From Euglena gracilis (lineage: Eukaryota; Euglenida; Euglenophyceae; Euglenales): a stretch of 64,000 bases of DNA. The notes below the pieces were generated by a model. That model saw only the letters and a list, made by a program, of their open reading frames with translations. It was not told where the DNA came from and did no database searches. Positions 21,837-32,261 of the stretch are shown here, piece after piece. The translations under genes were made by a program, and so were the position numbers. The stretch's first letter is position 1. Each line of letters starts with the position of its first letter. The stretch covers positions 21,317,983 to 21,381,982 of the forward strand of contig CP154957.1 in the NCBI GenBank assembly GCA_039621445.1. The letters run 5' to 3'.

Positions 21837-21931
21837 GATCGTCGCACCAAAAAAATATCCGAGGAATATGAGAAGTATGGACGTTCAGGCACAATAACAA
21901 AGATTCCTGGGTTGAAGCGCCCACAACAGCG
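21837..21931 (+). CDS. unidentified split gene, penultimate exon
   Basis: After a CCAACCACAG acceptor it reads DRRTKKISEEYEKYGRSGTI and then TKIPGLKRPQQ. It ends at CG|GTGTGC in phase 2. Reading through instead gives a stop 10 bases later, so two ends are possible. Splicing to 22364 restores CGG and a basic C-terminal tail, which I prefer. Confidence 0.5.
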
Positions 21932-22363
21932 GTGTGCTTAATGTGAGCTCATAAAATATTCCCACCGGCCTGTTTGGATTTTTCATTTATTCAGCTTTTT
22001 TGTCAGAAATCCAATATTTTCAACGTTTGTATCTCTCTTAAATTGAGGTCTCTAATGATTCAACAAGGTGTCATTTTTTTTGCAACAGGCCTCATTTTTA
22101 GAAAGGATGTACGCCTTAATGGCTTTTTTTTTTATCTTACATAGATCATGTCATGCCTGTTCCATTTTTTTTGACTAATTTACATCAAAATAGGCTGATG
22201 AAATATTTGCGGGGGCAACTGGGCCATTATGCAAATTTGAGGGGTTTTTTGGCATTCCACATTTTTTTCCCAAAAAAGTGGCTTGTTGCATCGCCCTTTG
22301 CATAGTGCTTCACTACCCCCCCACGATGGCCCTTTATCCCATCTTTTATCAAATCTCTCACAG

Positions 22364-22445
22364 GCTACCCTCAGTCAAGGGACGGGCTCCAACATCACAG
22401 AAACCACGCAGCGGTAAAAAGGGGGGCAAGGAAGAGGAAACGTGA
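22364..22445 (+). CDS. unidentified split gene, last exon
   Basis: It begins after TCTCTCACAG in the phase left by the previous exon. It codes LPSVKGRAPTSQKPRSGKKG and then GKEEET before TGA: a short basic, Lys/Gly-rich tail of the kind seen in nucleic-acid-bound or nuclear proteins. An AATAAA follows 147 bp later. Confidence 0.5.
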
Positions 22446-22591
22446 TGCTGCTCCTCATTCAACGCTCACTCTTCGCTTTTCATGAAGGTTGTTGAACTCA
22501 CCCCTGACCTGACGCTTACAATACCCTATCCACAGGATGTGTGAGGTGCTTGGGTCAGAGGGAGATATTTTGAAAACATGTATATTGTATT

Positions 22592-22597
22592 AATAAA
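22592..22597 (+). terminator. AATAAA, possible polyadenylation signal
   Basis: The hexamer lies 147 bp after the last stop of the unidentified gene. Whether this lineage uses AATAAA is not known from the window. Confidence 0.3.
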
Positions 22598-23922
22598 TGA
22601 GTCGCCACATTGATGTATCAGCTTGAATTATGTAGTTTTGAGGTAGTTCTGAGGTAGTTTTGATACATATATGTATATATATGTATATATATATGTTCAC
22701 TGGAATATGTATGTGTGTGTCTACATGAGATTGATAAACAAGTCACCACATTGATGTATCTGCTGTTCGCTGTCCGTGACCTTATCGTGCAGTGCATGAT
22801 GCCTTGCCCTAACCCCATTCTCCAATTTCTTGTTGCTCGATCCTGCTTCAATTTTCATCTAGGGTATTCACATTTTGGGTGTAACTTTCTTTCTTGATTG
22901 TTATTACAAATTTCATCGAAAATGTAACCTTGGAAAGCCTGTGGCATTTTAATTTAGCATCATTATATCTCACGGATGGAATTGGCAAGGGGTGACTGAA
23001 AAACACAATTTCGCAACAAAAGAAAGAATGAAATGTTGAAAATTTAGAAGAAAAGGCAGTTTCCAACAAGACTCCGTTTTGTCTGAATTTCATCCCGACA
23101 CTTGCTATTCATAAATGATATCCCATTGACAATCTTGACTGAAACATGGCCATTTCTTCAACCAATTTTCACATGCTACAGTTCAGAGTCAGTAAAAGGT
23201 GCAAGGCAGCCATTTTTCACTCCTCAAATAAACAATGCTAGCAAACCCTGTACTCCAAAATTTGGAATTTTCCAATGCCCCCCTTTCAGGGGGGGGGGGG
23301 GGCTGTCAGTTGGGTATTTCCTTCTTTTTGCCCTTGTTTTTTTTGGGTGAGGGTGGGTGAGGGAATTTCACTGCCTTTGGCGCTTTCCGCCGGCAGGGGT
23401 CATAATTTGAGCTGAGTGATACTTTGCCACACTTTTTGTGGTGCCAATGCTCGCTGCTCCAAAATAACTTTGATATGGGGAAAGGTTAACTTCTGGCTGA
23501 GAAAATGAAGGCATTCCCACCACAGAGCACTGATTCCCCCAAGCTTCCAGCCCCTAGCTATATGTGTGAGCAGAATTTCAAGACCTCATATGGGAGGGTC
23601 AGAGCAACCGAGGCACTTTATCATCAGAATGTTTCCCTAAAATGAATTTTCATTCTTAAATGCTTGATTTGTTTGTTAAATTTGCATTCATTGAATTCTC
23701 AACGGATAAAACAAATTTTGCAAGCAATGAGCACACTGGGAAGGGCGATGGGATTTTTCCAGTTGTGGAAATATGTGATGTGGATTTTGATATTTATCCC
23801 AAGTTCGTCTTGTATACAACTGGCAGGTTTTTTGTTCTCGTTTCCTCCTCTTATTTGGATTGTTGTTGCTGTTTGACCATTTGTTTCTCACTGTTTTATT
23901 TTCTGTCTTCAGGGTGTCTTTT
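22598..23922. other. intergenic, upstream of the GH5 gene
   Basis: No gene is supported. A TATG/TA microsatellite lies at 22665-22695. CACCACATTGATGTATC-type words at 22608 and 22743 form a 135-bp direct duplication. The promoter of the GH5 gene should lie here; I see no clear core element. A TTTTCTGTCTTCAG acceptor just before the GH5 ATG suggests a 5' UTR intron. Confidence 0.4.
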
Positions 23923-24102
23923 ATGGCCCTACGCATCGAGGGCAACCGCTTCCTCGATGACGCGGGCCGCACCGTATATTTCCGAGGCATCAACGTCGGC
24001 GGCAGCAGCAAGCTACCTGCGTCGCCCTGTGGCTACACCTGGAAGAACGACAAGTTAGAAGAGTTCTTCGCAGAGGGGAGGCCTGAGAGACAGCTGGTCT
24101 CA
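23923..24102 (+). CDS. GH5 glycosidase (steryl glucosidase/endoglycoceramidase type), exon 1
   Basis: Start of the main gene, and the overview for all its exons. The assembled exons read through most of a glycoside hydrolase family 5 protein of the endoglycoceramidase-related, GH5_12-like type. Fungal members split glucosylceramide or steryl glucosides (EGCrP/Sgl1 class). Exon 1 has MALRIEGNRFLDDAGRTVYF, then RGINVGGSSKLPASP, the usual N-terminal strand of the barrel. No signal peptide precedes it, which fits a cytosolic enzyme. The acid/base Glu (MNEP) is in exon 8 and the nucleophile Glu (VVGETGIPFD) in exon 15. The gene spans about 18 kb. Exon 1 ends near 24102 without a usable GT in the right phase; PERQLVS joins FVGRPFPL at a TCTCAT/TTTCAT direct repeat. 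Substrate is inferred from family only. Confidence 0.85.
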
Positions 24103-24200
24103 TGAAAAGTTTCTTTCACCTGGGGCAGCTTGTCCGGGTGGTAAGCTATGGCTTGTCTGGCACGGTCGTCCAGGGCTTCCCTCGACCAACCACAGAGCAG

Positions 24201-24322
24201 TTTCATTTGTCGGCCGTCCCTTCCCATTGAAGGAGGCGGATGAGCATTTTGGGCGCCTCCAGCAGTGGGGCTTCAACCTCCTGCGCTTCCTCATCACGTG
24301 GGAGGCGATCGAGCACGCGGAG
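24201..24322 (+). CDS. GH5 glycosidase, exon 2
   Basis: It reads SFVGRPFPLKEADEHFGRLQ and then QWGFNLLRFLITWEAIEHA, one of the most conserved blocks of the family (barrel strand 2 and helix). The family continues EHAGPGIYD. Here EHA is interrupted by a 144-bp insertion-like intron, and no GT donor gives the right frame. Confidence 0.85.
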
Positions 24323-24466
24323 CAGGCTTTTTTTTGTGGAATGCAACCAAATGCATTCCCGATGCATGTGAACTTGGGCTTTTTTTTTCTTCACCACTTT
24401 GCATTGGAATTGTTTCGGATGCAAGCAGTCCATAACCACTTTTTTTCAGGTCTGAAAGGAAGCTTG
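24323..24466. mobile_element. candidate introner between GH5 exons 2 and 3
   Basis: A 144-bp interruption that begins CAGGCTTTTTTTTG and ends GGAAGCTTG (weak inverted ends, 9 of 13). It is flanked by ACGCGGAG and ACGCAGGG (6 of 8). Removing it with one flank restores EHAGPGIYD exactly. A canonical-looking TTTTTTTCAG inside would need a donor in another phase, which I cannot find. Confidence 0.45.
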
Positions 24467-24519
24467 ACGCAGGGCCAGGGATCTACGACACAGAGTACCT
24501 GGATTACCTGTACAATGTG
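24467..24519 (+). CDS. GH5 glycosidase, exon 3
   Basis: It reads GPGIYDTEYLDYLYNV and ends at a canonical donor (AATGTG|GTGAGC), phase 0. It joins in frame to exon 4. The 1.79-kb intron that follows contains CAGCCAGC repeats (24700-24930) and a dispersed repeat at 25500-25860. Confidence 0.8.
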
Positions 24520-25499
24520 GTGAGCCGTGCTCATTCTTGACGAAGTTGGCACCTTTCAAAATGGTCCCCAATCTTTCCAAGTTTTTTTAAAGTGTTTTTT
24601 TTGCTGTATATCTAATAATTGGTGTTCTTCTTCGCTTTCTATGAAGGTGTTTTTTCCTTTTTTTTAATTTATGAAGAATTATCACAACAAGCAGGGCGTC
24701 GTTTAAGCCAAAGGGCACCCCATCCCCCAGGGAAGGTCCAGCCAGCCAGCAGCAGACTTCTTCCAGCCTCGGACCCCCCCTCCTCCCCTATCGAGGAGTT
24801 TTATTTTGCAACCAGGCTGGATGGCTACAGGGCGTTGGCCAAGATCTCCCTGGGGGACCAGCTCAAATGAAGTAAAATTTGGACTGGCTGGAAAAAGGCT
24901 GTTGGCTGACCTGACCCCCCCCATGGGGGTGCCAGGCCAAACCTGAACCAAAGATTTGGCCCTAAATAGCATTTTTTTTTGGTTGCATCTTCATTCTGAA
25001 TCTCTAAGAACTCACTGGCCTTAGGCTCGCCTTCCCCTGTTCAATAAGCTTTCCATTAGGCTTTGATTTGGAATTTTGAATGCTTGACCCTGTATGCACT
25101 AGCGCTGGAAAACAGTCATTCCTTTTTGGCAGAGATATTTTAGCCTTCAAAAAATGATCACTGGCACACAATAGAAGCGTAAACCTCACCAAACCTAGTG
25201 TATGACCAATGGCTCTACTTCCAATTCAGTAGTGGGTCCATCAAAATCATTTCAACCTCAATTCTCTTTGTATTGAAATATGTTCGTTTCACACATTACT
25301 GGGGTGCACAATATCCCTCCCCTTGTTGTCGTGAGGCACAAAAGCAATGTGAAATGAAAGAGAACCTGCGCCGAAGATGGTTGTCCACAAACACATGCCA
25401 CTTGGGTGGGGCTATATATTAGTCACCTGGATATAATACTGCCCCTCATCCTGGAAAATGTGAGTGTTAGGTGTAAAGTTCATTTACTTCAAATAATTT

Positions 25500-25860
25500 T
25501 AAAATAAAAATTTTGTGCATAATTGGCAGTTTTTTGGGGGGCATTTTCACAGTTTCGCTTTGATTTGGTATTTGGTTCGACTCTGGGTCATGGCGTTGCT
25601 TGAGAAAAATTGATCCCCCGGGTCCAGCCAGCCCTCCCAAACTCCCTCCCTCCATCGACCGGTTCTAGTCATTTTTGGCTTTTGGGGCGCAAGAATTGGA
25701 AAATGATGGGCAGAATGGGTCGGATTTGGGCTAGCCAGAGCAAATTTTGGGTAAAAAATCGACTTTTTTTTTTGCATAATTAACCGTTTTGGGGGGGGGA
25801 TGTTTTGCAGTTTCGATTTTTTCCCACTCAGTTCGAACCCGAATCTGGAGCTCTTCATCA
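25500..25860. repeat. dispersed intronic repeat, also at 37.4-37.6 kb
   Basis: 25680-25850 and 37380-37620 share ATGGGTCGGA...GGGCTGGCCAG, AAAATCGA-TTTT-TTTTGCA and GCAGTTTTCGAT-type words in the same order and orientation. It has an internal partial duplicate at 25510-25570. Non-coding. Confidence 0.5.
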
Positions 25861-26312
25861 GTGTTTCAGGCAGCCATCTTTATCGGCCCATGTGTGTTTT
25901 GATTGGGGGGTATTCATACCAGCAATGGTCGTACCAGCAATGGTGATGCATTATTTTTAAGAACCATATGTTTTGGTTTTGTTAGGTGGGATTGCCTGTT
26001 TTTATCTTTTATGACTGAATGTTGAGGAGTGAATGCATTTCTGTTATTTGTTCAGCTTTGGCCATTCAGGGTGCGATGCACTGCAATACTTCCATCCAGA
26101 GAAGCATGGTAGTCAATTTGTTGAAAGTATTTGACCCCAATAAAAGGCTCTGGGGCTTCTTTTCAGACCGTTGGGCGAAAATGGGGGGGGGTTCTATACG
26201 AGGCACTTTTTTTCACCCTCTTTGCCTCTGTGCCAAAGGGGGGCGGGGCTTCCATCCAGGCCAGTGGTCAAAACCCGAGGGCTTCTATTGGGGAGGTTAC
26301 ACCCCCCTGCAG

Positions 26313-26445
26313 GTGCTCCCTCTGCACCACGGCTTTTCCATCTGGATCGACCCCCACCAGGACGTCTGGTCGCGCTTCACTGGCGGCAGCGGTGCCCCGG
26401 GCTGGACGCTGAGCCTCCTCGGCTTCAACATTCGGACCATGCAAC
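26313..26445 (+). CDS. GH5 glycosidase, exon 4
   Basis: After CCCCCCTGCAG it codes [20 protein letters not shown] and then [34 protein letters not shown] is the family signature on barrel strand 3. The 5' joint is canonical and phase 0. The 3' end near 26445 has no GT; the family continues with a short linker and then FxxTGAA, found in exon 5 about 0.6 kb on. Confidence 0.85.
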
Positions 26446-27049
26446 TGCTTTGGCAACAACCCTGCATATTCTGAACTGGAATGATTTCTATTATGGCCCT
26501 TTCTGGGGGTTTCGTTTTGCGAGTGGTTTGCCGGAAGTGTTGGGACCTCAAAAAAAAAACCCACAAGGTTGCTTTGGGCCGAGCCATTGAAGCCAGGCAT
26601 TCCTCAGCTATTAGTGTAACACTCCCCACAAATTTGAGCAATCCGTCACTTAAACTTGGGTTTCAGCCAGATCGGCTCACGGGGTTGCTCAGTTTGGCCC
26701 CAAGGGTTGCTTAAATTTGGGGTGATAATGACGTTGGTGCAAATGAGTTTTGTAGTTGAAACAACTGGATTTCAGAGACCGCCCATTGGCACCCCCCAAG
26801 ACAAAAAAATTCCCTTGTTCAATGGCCGGCCAATTCCGGCTGAAATAGGCCTCAAAAGAAAACCGGACAAACCCACCATGACGGAGAGGGCTTCACAGGA
26901 GGCGGTCCATCTCCCACATCCCCCAGCCCATCCACGGTGATGGACAAAACCCCACCGAAATCCTGAACGGATTATTCCGGAATGATCCCGCAACCATTCC
27001 GCCCACCACCTTGGGAGGGGGTTTCTGCCGGCGGGCCCGCCGCGGCATG

Positions 27050-27127
27050 GGGCCGGCGTTCAAGCAGACGGGGGCCGCCATCCAGCACCAGACCTGCGAC
27101 GGGGAGCTGCCGGCGATGGCCGGGGGA
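27050..27127 (+). CDS. GH5 glycosidase, exon 5
   Basis: It codes GPAFKQTGAAIQHQTCDGEL and then PAMAGG, matching the conserved F-x-x-TGAA-x-x-HQ block. It ends at GGA|GTCCCC, phase 0, followed by a very short intron of 50 bp (27128-27177) ending CCCCAG. The start is approximate. The sequence 26860-27040 before it is GC-rich and in other frames. Confidence 0.7.
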
Positions 27128-27177
27128 GTCCCCTGGGAGGCAGGGGCCGGTTCGACCCCACTCTTCTTGAACCCCAG

Positions 27178-27270
27178 GCTGCCCCGTGGCCGCTGTGGCC
27201 CACCAACTACACCAAGCTGGCCTGCAGCACGATGTTCACCGTGTTCTTTGCTGGCAAGACCCTGCCCGCC
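27178..27270 (+). CDS. GH5 glycosidase, exon 6
   Basis: It codes AAPWPLWPTNYTKLACSTMF and then TVFFAGKTLPA. WPTNYTKLA-TMFTxFF is a family block. Its end is disputed: a GT donor at 27285 would add about six residues plus an extra N-terminal piece of exon 7, while removing 27271-27419 at the TGCCCGCC/CGCCGGCC near-repeat gives the family length. Confidence 0.8.
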
Positions 27271-27419
27271 CCAGAGCCCTTGGGTGGGGTTGGAGGACCC
27301 CCTTTGCCGCACTCCCCCCCCCCGGCCAACAGCAGTTTAGTGATCGTATGGTAATTGGGGGGAGGTCATTTGATAGCCCGACGCGCTTTTGCAGCGCATT
27401 TCCCGGGCCCTTGGCGTGG
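27271..27419. mobile_element. possible introner between GH5 exons 6 and 7
   Basis: A 149-bp interruption flanked by TGCCCGCC (27263-27270) and CGCCGGCC (27420-27427), 6 of 8 identical. Terminal inversion is limited to CCA. A canonical alternative exists (donor GGTGGG|GTTGGA, acceptor TTTTGCAG, phase 0), so this case is weak on its own. Confidence 0.25.
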
Positions 27420-27493
27420 CGCCGGCCCCCCGCACGACCATCAAAGGCGAGAACGCGCAGACATACTTGCAACGGCACTATTTGAATGCCCTC
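27420..27493 (+). CDS. GH5 glycosidase, exon 7
   Basis: It codes APRTTIKGENAQTYLQRHYL and then NAL, aligning with the family block FAPRTxxxGExxQxFLQxHYIxA. It ends at NAL without a GT. The family needs about seven residues before exon 8's RLKDLP, and exon 8 supplies LLEVVK. Confidence 0.75.
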
Positions 27494-27868
27494 AGGCCCC
27501 TCCCGGTCCACTCCTGTGGCGATGTTGTCGCTCAGCCATCCAGTTTGTTTTTTGGTGTAAATTTCTGTCAGTGTGCATAACTGGGCTGGGTGTAGTGTCG
27601 CGCTATTGTTATGATCTTTGTGATTCCTCCGTTTCTTTCTCCTCCCTTCAGTCGCCTCTTTTATGAGGCAACTGAACAGGAAAGGATGCTTCAATTAAGG
27701 CATTGTAGGTTGAAACGGAGAAGGATCGTTGAACGGCGAAGGATCATGCAAGGTGCCAGCAAATGCAATTCATTCTTTTCCAAAGTGCATGAAGGATACA
27801 TGACCATGCGATAAATTGTGTTTCTGCTCTGCTGCATTATCCATCGATAAGGGGGATGTCTGGCTTTG

Positions 27869-28054
27869 CTTCTTGAAGTGGTGAAGCGGTTGAAGGACTT
27901 GCCCTGTGTGATTGGCTACGGGACGATGAATGAGCCAAACATGGGGTGGATAGGCTTGGAAGACCTGGACTCCTATGACTGGAAACTGACGCTGGAACCA
28001 TGCGCCTCCGGTGCGGTGGCGCTTGTCCCTGCGAGGGTTTTCAGTCCCAGACAG
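27869..28054 (+). CDS. GH5 glycosidase, exon 8 with acid/base Glu
   Basis: It codes LLEVVKRLKDLPCVIGYGTM, then NEPNMGWIGLEDLDSYDWKL and TLEPCASG, ending VFSPRQ at a canonical GTAAAC donor, phase 0. NEP holds the proton-donor Glu of clan A glycosidases. The 5' border has no AG in the right phase. Confidence 0.9.
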
Positions 28055-28140
28055 GTAAACCTCACGTCACGAAGGTTGGCTGCACATTTGTCTGGCGAGC
28101 TAAAGGCGCATGGCAGGGGCCATGTTGCACCCCTCTGCAG

Positions 28141-28179
28141 AGCATGGCATTGGGTGCTGGCCAGTCTGTCGAAGTCTCG
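28141..28179 (+). CDS. GH5 glycosidase, exon 9 (13 codons)
   Basis: A mini-exon, SMALGAGQSVEVS, between CCCTCTGCAG and GTGTGC, phase 0 at both ends. It matches the family block QSMLLGAGxxxEVEVW. It is too short to find without the family pattern. Confidence 0.75.
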
Positions 28180-29385
28180 GTGTGCTTTCCCGAACACGTA
28201 ATTGTGCTGTGAGTGCATAGCTGTGGTGAGCGGAAGCTTCTAAATTTGAGCTCTGTGAACATTGAGCTATTAAAAACTTGAAAAAAAAAGGATAAGTGGC
28301 GGCAAATGGGAATGTATATTTGGACCCAGTCAGACCAATATACAAGTATGGTGTATAATTTCCATCAACATTTTTCTGTTATCCTCCCTGCTGGTTTGCT
28401 TTATTTAAGTTCTCCACCTGTTTAGACAAGGCGGGAATGGAATAACCTGCGCTTTCTTTTTCTTTTGCATGGATCCAAACGTTTGCATGTTTTCTTGTAG
28501 CAGCAACAGAAAACGTGAAGAATTTATAAAGCTGGATCAAAGGATATCTCAAGCAGCGGCCAAATGACTCATGTGTGCAAGTGCCAGATATAATCCCTGA
28601 CAATCTGGGTTGTGGAAACCCCTTTCTCCCAGGAAGCAGCCCCGCCCCCACCCCTTGGCCTTCATTATGGCCTGGGAAAGAAAATAGTCATCAAGCTTTC
28701 CCAGTCGCTTCAGCCAGTGGACAATGGGCAAGCAAGGTTCTTGTTTACACGAAACCGCCTCTAGTGATAAGCCTGGGTTATTATTGGGCAGCCAAAGTTG
28801 GAGCCTGGGGGGGCATTATTGCAGAGGGCGTTATTTGGGTGAAATTGCCAATTTTTGGAATGTGTACAAACTCGAGAAATTTGATTGATTGATTGATTTC
28901 TGCAACCTTCGGTAAGATTTTTTCTTGCTTTGAATTTTTTGTCTTAACCAGAGGGCAGTTGGGGGAAAACATCTGGGCAACCGAAGTCGTTATTGTTATT
29001 ATTTGCTTGTTTATTTGGAGTTATTTTTGGGAGTTTGCTCAACTTCAACAATTTAGGCGGCCGGTCTCGGACTTTATTTTTTGTGTCGCCTTTCACAATC
29101 CAAATTTGCCACTGCACTCGGGGTTAACTGCTGGCCACATGCTGCCCTCCACATGTGGATTGCCACCATTTTCGGGGGTAAAACCTGGTGAGCCAAAACG
29201 TGGCCCACCTCAACATCACGCCAAGCTTTTTTTTAATGGGATTGGCTTTACCCTCTTCACGTCCTGGCCCTTCCTGCAATAGAACAATGGACACAAACCT
29301 CTTCGAACACAACATTTGGACAGGAATAAATATCAGGAAGTATATTCTCCAGTGAGGGGTTGACCATGTTGCTCCATTTGTGCAG

Positions 29386-29499
29386 ATCTACGACCGTGGC
29401 CCATTTGGGTTCAAAAAGGTGGGCAAGGAGTGGCTGAACAAGGGCCACGCGCGAGCGTGGAAGGATGGCAGCCCATACAGGAGTGTCCCCACCGGGAGG
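29386..29499 (+). CDS. GH5 glycosidase, exon 10
   Basis: After TTGTGCAG it codes IYDRGPFGFKKVGKEWLNKG and then HARAWKDGSPYRSVPTGR, ending at GGGAGG|GTATGG, phase 0. It matches the GFxxxGxxxxNxxGxxAW stretch of the family. The region 28180-29385 is a GT-AG intron with no further exon seen. Confidence 0.8.
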
Positions 29500-29624
29500 G
29501 TATGGATTACTTCACACCGCTGTCCATCGTGAGGGGGTGAGGGGGTCCAGGAGGTGCACCGTCGAGGAAACGTGAACATAGTCTGGTTTTGGCCATATTT
29601 GGAGGTCAGGAAGGGGATTACTAA

Positions 29625-31168
29625 CAGGGGGGGGGAATATGCACCGTGCAGTTTTTTGCAGGTTTTTTTTATATTACAGTTTTCACGTTTTGGGTTTTTG
29701 CAGTTTTTTTTTGCAGTTTTTTGCAGTTTTTTTTTTGCAGCTTTTTTTGCAGTTTTTTTTGCACCTTTTTTCTGAAAAAACTGCACACGTGCAGTTTTTT
29801 GCAGTTTTTTTTATTTCAGGTTTGGGGAAACCTGAGGTGTCTGTTTTTTGGTGCTGGATTATATGTTTGAAGGGTGTTTCTCAAGAGAAAGCATCATCTG
29901 TTCATGAGTTGTGTTGTCTACAGTTATCCCAGTATTTGTCTTGCCCCTAAACTGTCTTGCCATCTGCCTTGCCTCTTAATACAACAGAGATTGGTGTAGC
30001 CATTATTCCAAAAAAAACAGATTGTTTCGGTGACAGGGCCACAATTACTCCCCAACCAAATTTGCTCCATCTCCAGCAGGGGTTTTTTTTTAGTCGTGGA
30101 CCCCCCGGGGGGGGGTAGTTGCTGCCCCTGTTCCACCAGCTGCTGCCCTTGTTCCACCAGTTGCCGCCCCTGTCCTCCAAGTTGCTACTGCGTTTTCAAC
30201 ACAGGAGCGCCCCGTCTACAAGAAGAAGCCGGAGTTCAATATCCATGGGTTTCGTCCATTCTGACGATACTGAAGTTATGAACGCCGTCCGCAAGCTGAT
30301 TGTGTTCACCGAGGAGGAGTGCAAGCTGAACCTGCAGAACGTTCTGCAAGGACAGCCAAGCGCATTCGAAACCAGGGGTGTATGCCATCGGCATGTCCCC
30401 TTGCAATCTGACAACTGCACGCCGACGAACGCGCACTTCTTCGTGAACGAGGCGAAGGCAGATCGTGTGCCTGTTGGTGAATGGGGCTTCAACATGCAGC
30501 CGGTGGTGGAGCCACCGAAGGAGGAGGACTGGAGCCACAGAGTGTCCAGGTCATCCCATGGCCAAGCGTTTGGAGCTAAACAGATTGATGAAATTCCAGG
30601 GGGGGAATGCATCCATCCTGCGGCCATGTGCATTTCCATGAGAACATGCGTCTGTTGCACACCGCAAAAAAACCCCTGAGCTCCAGCCTGTGGTGACAGA
30701 TGTCACAATGCTTATTTTGGCAAGCGTCATGCGCACACTCCTGAGCAGATTCAGTTATTTATGTTGGGATTCCTAGGACTAAATACTGATAATGATGGAC
30801 CGAAGCTGTTTGGCGTCTTTGGGGCATGGTCGGTACAAGTTTTGGTGCAGGAAAACCGGTGTGACCCGGCATCGAAACACATGACTTGCATTTCAGTGCA
30901 TGAAAAACCATGCACAGTGCACCTTGATTGATTATTTCCATTTTTGTCATCTTCAGCTCCAAAGTTGTTGCAAAAAAGTTAGGCGAATTGGGGCGTGCTC
31001 ATGTGGTCGCAATTTACGCTGTTTTGCATATGCACACCATTTCAGCTTGTTTATTGTTATTTTTTTTTTGTTGAAGTGCAGTTTTTTGCAGTTTTTTTTG
31101 CAGTTTTTTTTTGCAGTTTTTTGCAGTGCAGTTTTTGACCAGCCCGTGTGCAGTTTCTCCCCCCCCTG
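29625..31168. mobile_element. hAT-like element carrying a foreign ORF
   Basis: A 1,544-bp insertion in the intron after exon 10. Ends CAGGGGGGGGGAATATGCAC and its rough inverse (TGCA...CTCCCCCCCTG) are flanked by TTACTAA and TCACTAA (6 of 7). Near both ends are blocks of GTGCAGTTTTTTGCAGTTTT (29650-29810 and 31075-31150). The middle contains the unidentified frame at 30284-30679. Confidence 0.55.
30284..30679 (+). CDS. unidentified ORF inside the element
   Basis: The likely coding part starts near ATGAACGCC (30278) and reads NAVRKLIVFTEEECKLNLQN, later NAHFFVNEAKADRVPVGEWG and FNMQPVVEPPKEEDWS, to a stop at 30679. GC-rich third positions and balanced composition set it apart from the repeat frames. 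Just upstream, another frame reads ERPVYKKKPEFNIHGFRPF, so the unit may be two exons or frameshifted. It is not part of the GH5 protein. I do not recognise a family; it may be cargo captured by the element or its own protein. Confidence 0.4.
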   Translation, partial: AVRKLIVFTEEECKLNLQNVLQGQPSAFETRGVCHRHVPLQSDNCTPTNAHFFVNEAKADRVPVGEWGFNMQPVVEPPKEEDWSHRVSRSSHGQAFGAKQIDEIPGGECIHPAAMCISMRTCVCCTPQKNP

Positions 31169-31673
31169 TCACTAATTGAGCAAATGTTTGGGGAAAAGGA
31201 AAATTCAGTCCGATTTTATTCCGTCATTTTGTTGGGGGGGATCGAGGGATCTTCTGCGGAGGGGGTGGAATTCGGACAGAATCTTTCGCGGCTGTGAGCG
31301 GAGAATAAAACCACTCGACATTACACCAGTTGCATTTAGTGCTGCGTGCCCATGGCAATTCTGTCCAAGCGTTCAAGAAACACTGGCAAAACACTTCATA
31401 AATTCTTTCATTTCTTTTCGAAAATTTGCCAAACCGTTCCAAGAACAGAGGGTGCTAACTGTATGCTTTCAAAAAATGTTGGTGGGTTGGTACCAAATGG
31501 CTGTTGGGTTAGCAACTTCCAACCCCCCACCTACTTCCTCTCACCTATTAACCCCCCCCCCGTTTTTTTTGATGGTACAGTGCCGTTGACACGGTGTGTC
31601 GTTGACACCCCCCAACGGCACTTTCCTGGAATATTGGCGTGGGGGAGGTAATTTCTGGACCTATTGGCTGGCC

Positions 31674-31800
31674 AGGGATCCCCTCTGCTACGGTGGCAGT
31701 GATTTCGGCACGAGTTTTTTGAATTTCGGCACGAGTGCCAGAGGTGAGGTCATTTGGTGGAATTTTTGCTTTGGGATTGGAGAGGGTGGACGCGAGAGTG
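31674..31800 (-). repeat. solo fragment of a DIRS recombinase region
   Basis: Nearly identical (about 125 bp, one clear change) to 34483-34605 of the DIRS relic. On the minus strand both read SGTRAEIQKTRAEITATVAE. The fragment ends about 50 bp before GH5 exon 11, so it forms part of the 3' end of that intron. Confidence 0.7.
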
Positions 31801-31849
31801 CTGCAGGGACCATCGGATGACGCTCGGAGGGATCCTTCCAGCGGTGCAG

Positions 31850-32008
31850 CTCCTCCGGCCGCGGCATTTCTGCGAGGCACAGGGTCGCCGCCTCGACTTC
31901 TACGCGGACTTTTTCGTCCCATTCGCCAAGTCGGTCATCCGGGCGGTGCACCACCTGCAGCCCACCGCCTTCATCTTCATCGAGGACGCCCCGTTTGCAT
32001 CGGAGAAA
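31850..32008 (+). CDS. GH5 glycosidase, exon 11
   Basis: After GCGGTGCAG it codes LLRPRHFCEAQGRRLDFYAD, FFVPFAKSVIRAVHHLQPTA and FIFIEDAPFASE. This matches LLxPxHFxxxxGRxxDFxxDYxxPFxxxF and the IFxEG strand of the family. A phase-0 GT (GAGAAA|GTGAAG) follows but does not fit the best reading of exon 12. Confidence 0.85.
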
Positions 32009-32261
32009 GTGAAGACGCACCTCGTCTGCCCATGCCCGCCTTTGTTTTTGTTTGTCCAGCCATTTTTTTTATAGAAAAAATGTATCTAAAAATATAGGTA
32101 CCTGACAAGGTACCTAAAAATAGGGGTCATGTGTCATTGGAATGTGCAAAGTGCCGAGATTAGAGATGTGACTCACAAGCCCCCTTCTCCCCCTCCCCTA
32201 GGGGCAGTTGGGTGGCCCTTCAGGTCTGAATGCAACGGTTTGCTCCCTCTGGAAGGACGAC

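Noticed and set aside
31700-31735. TTTCGGCACGAG words like an old cDNA cloning adaptor
   Set aside because: The word is not the exact adaptor, occurs twice in tandem in two places, and reads in frame as TRAEIQKTRAEI of the DIRS recombinase. It is genomic repeat, not vector.
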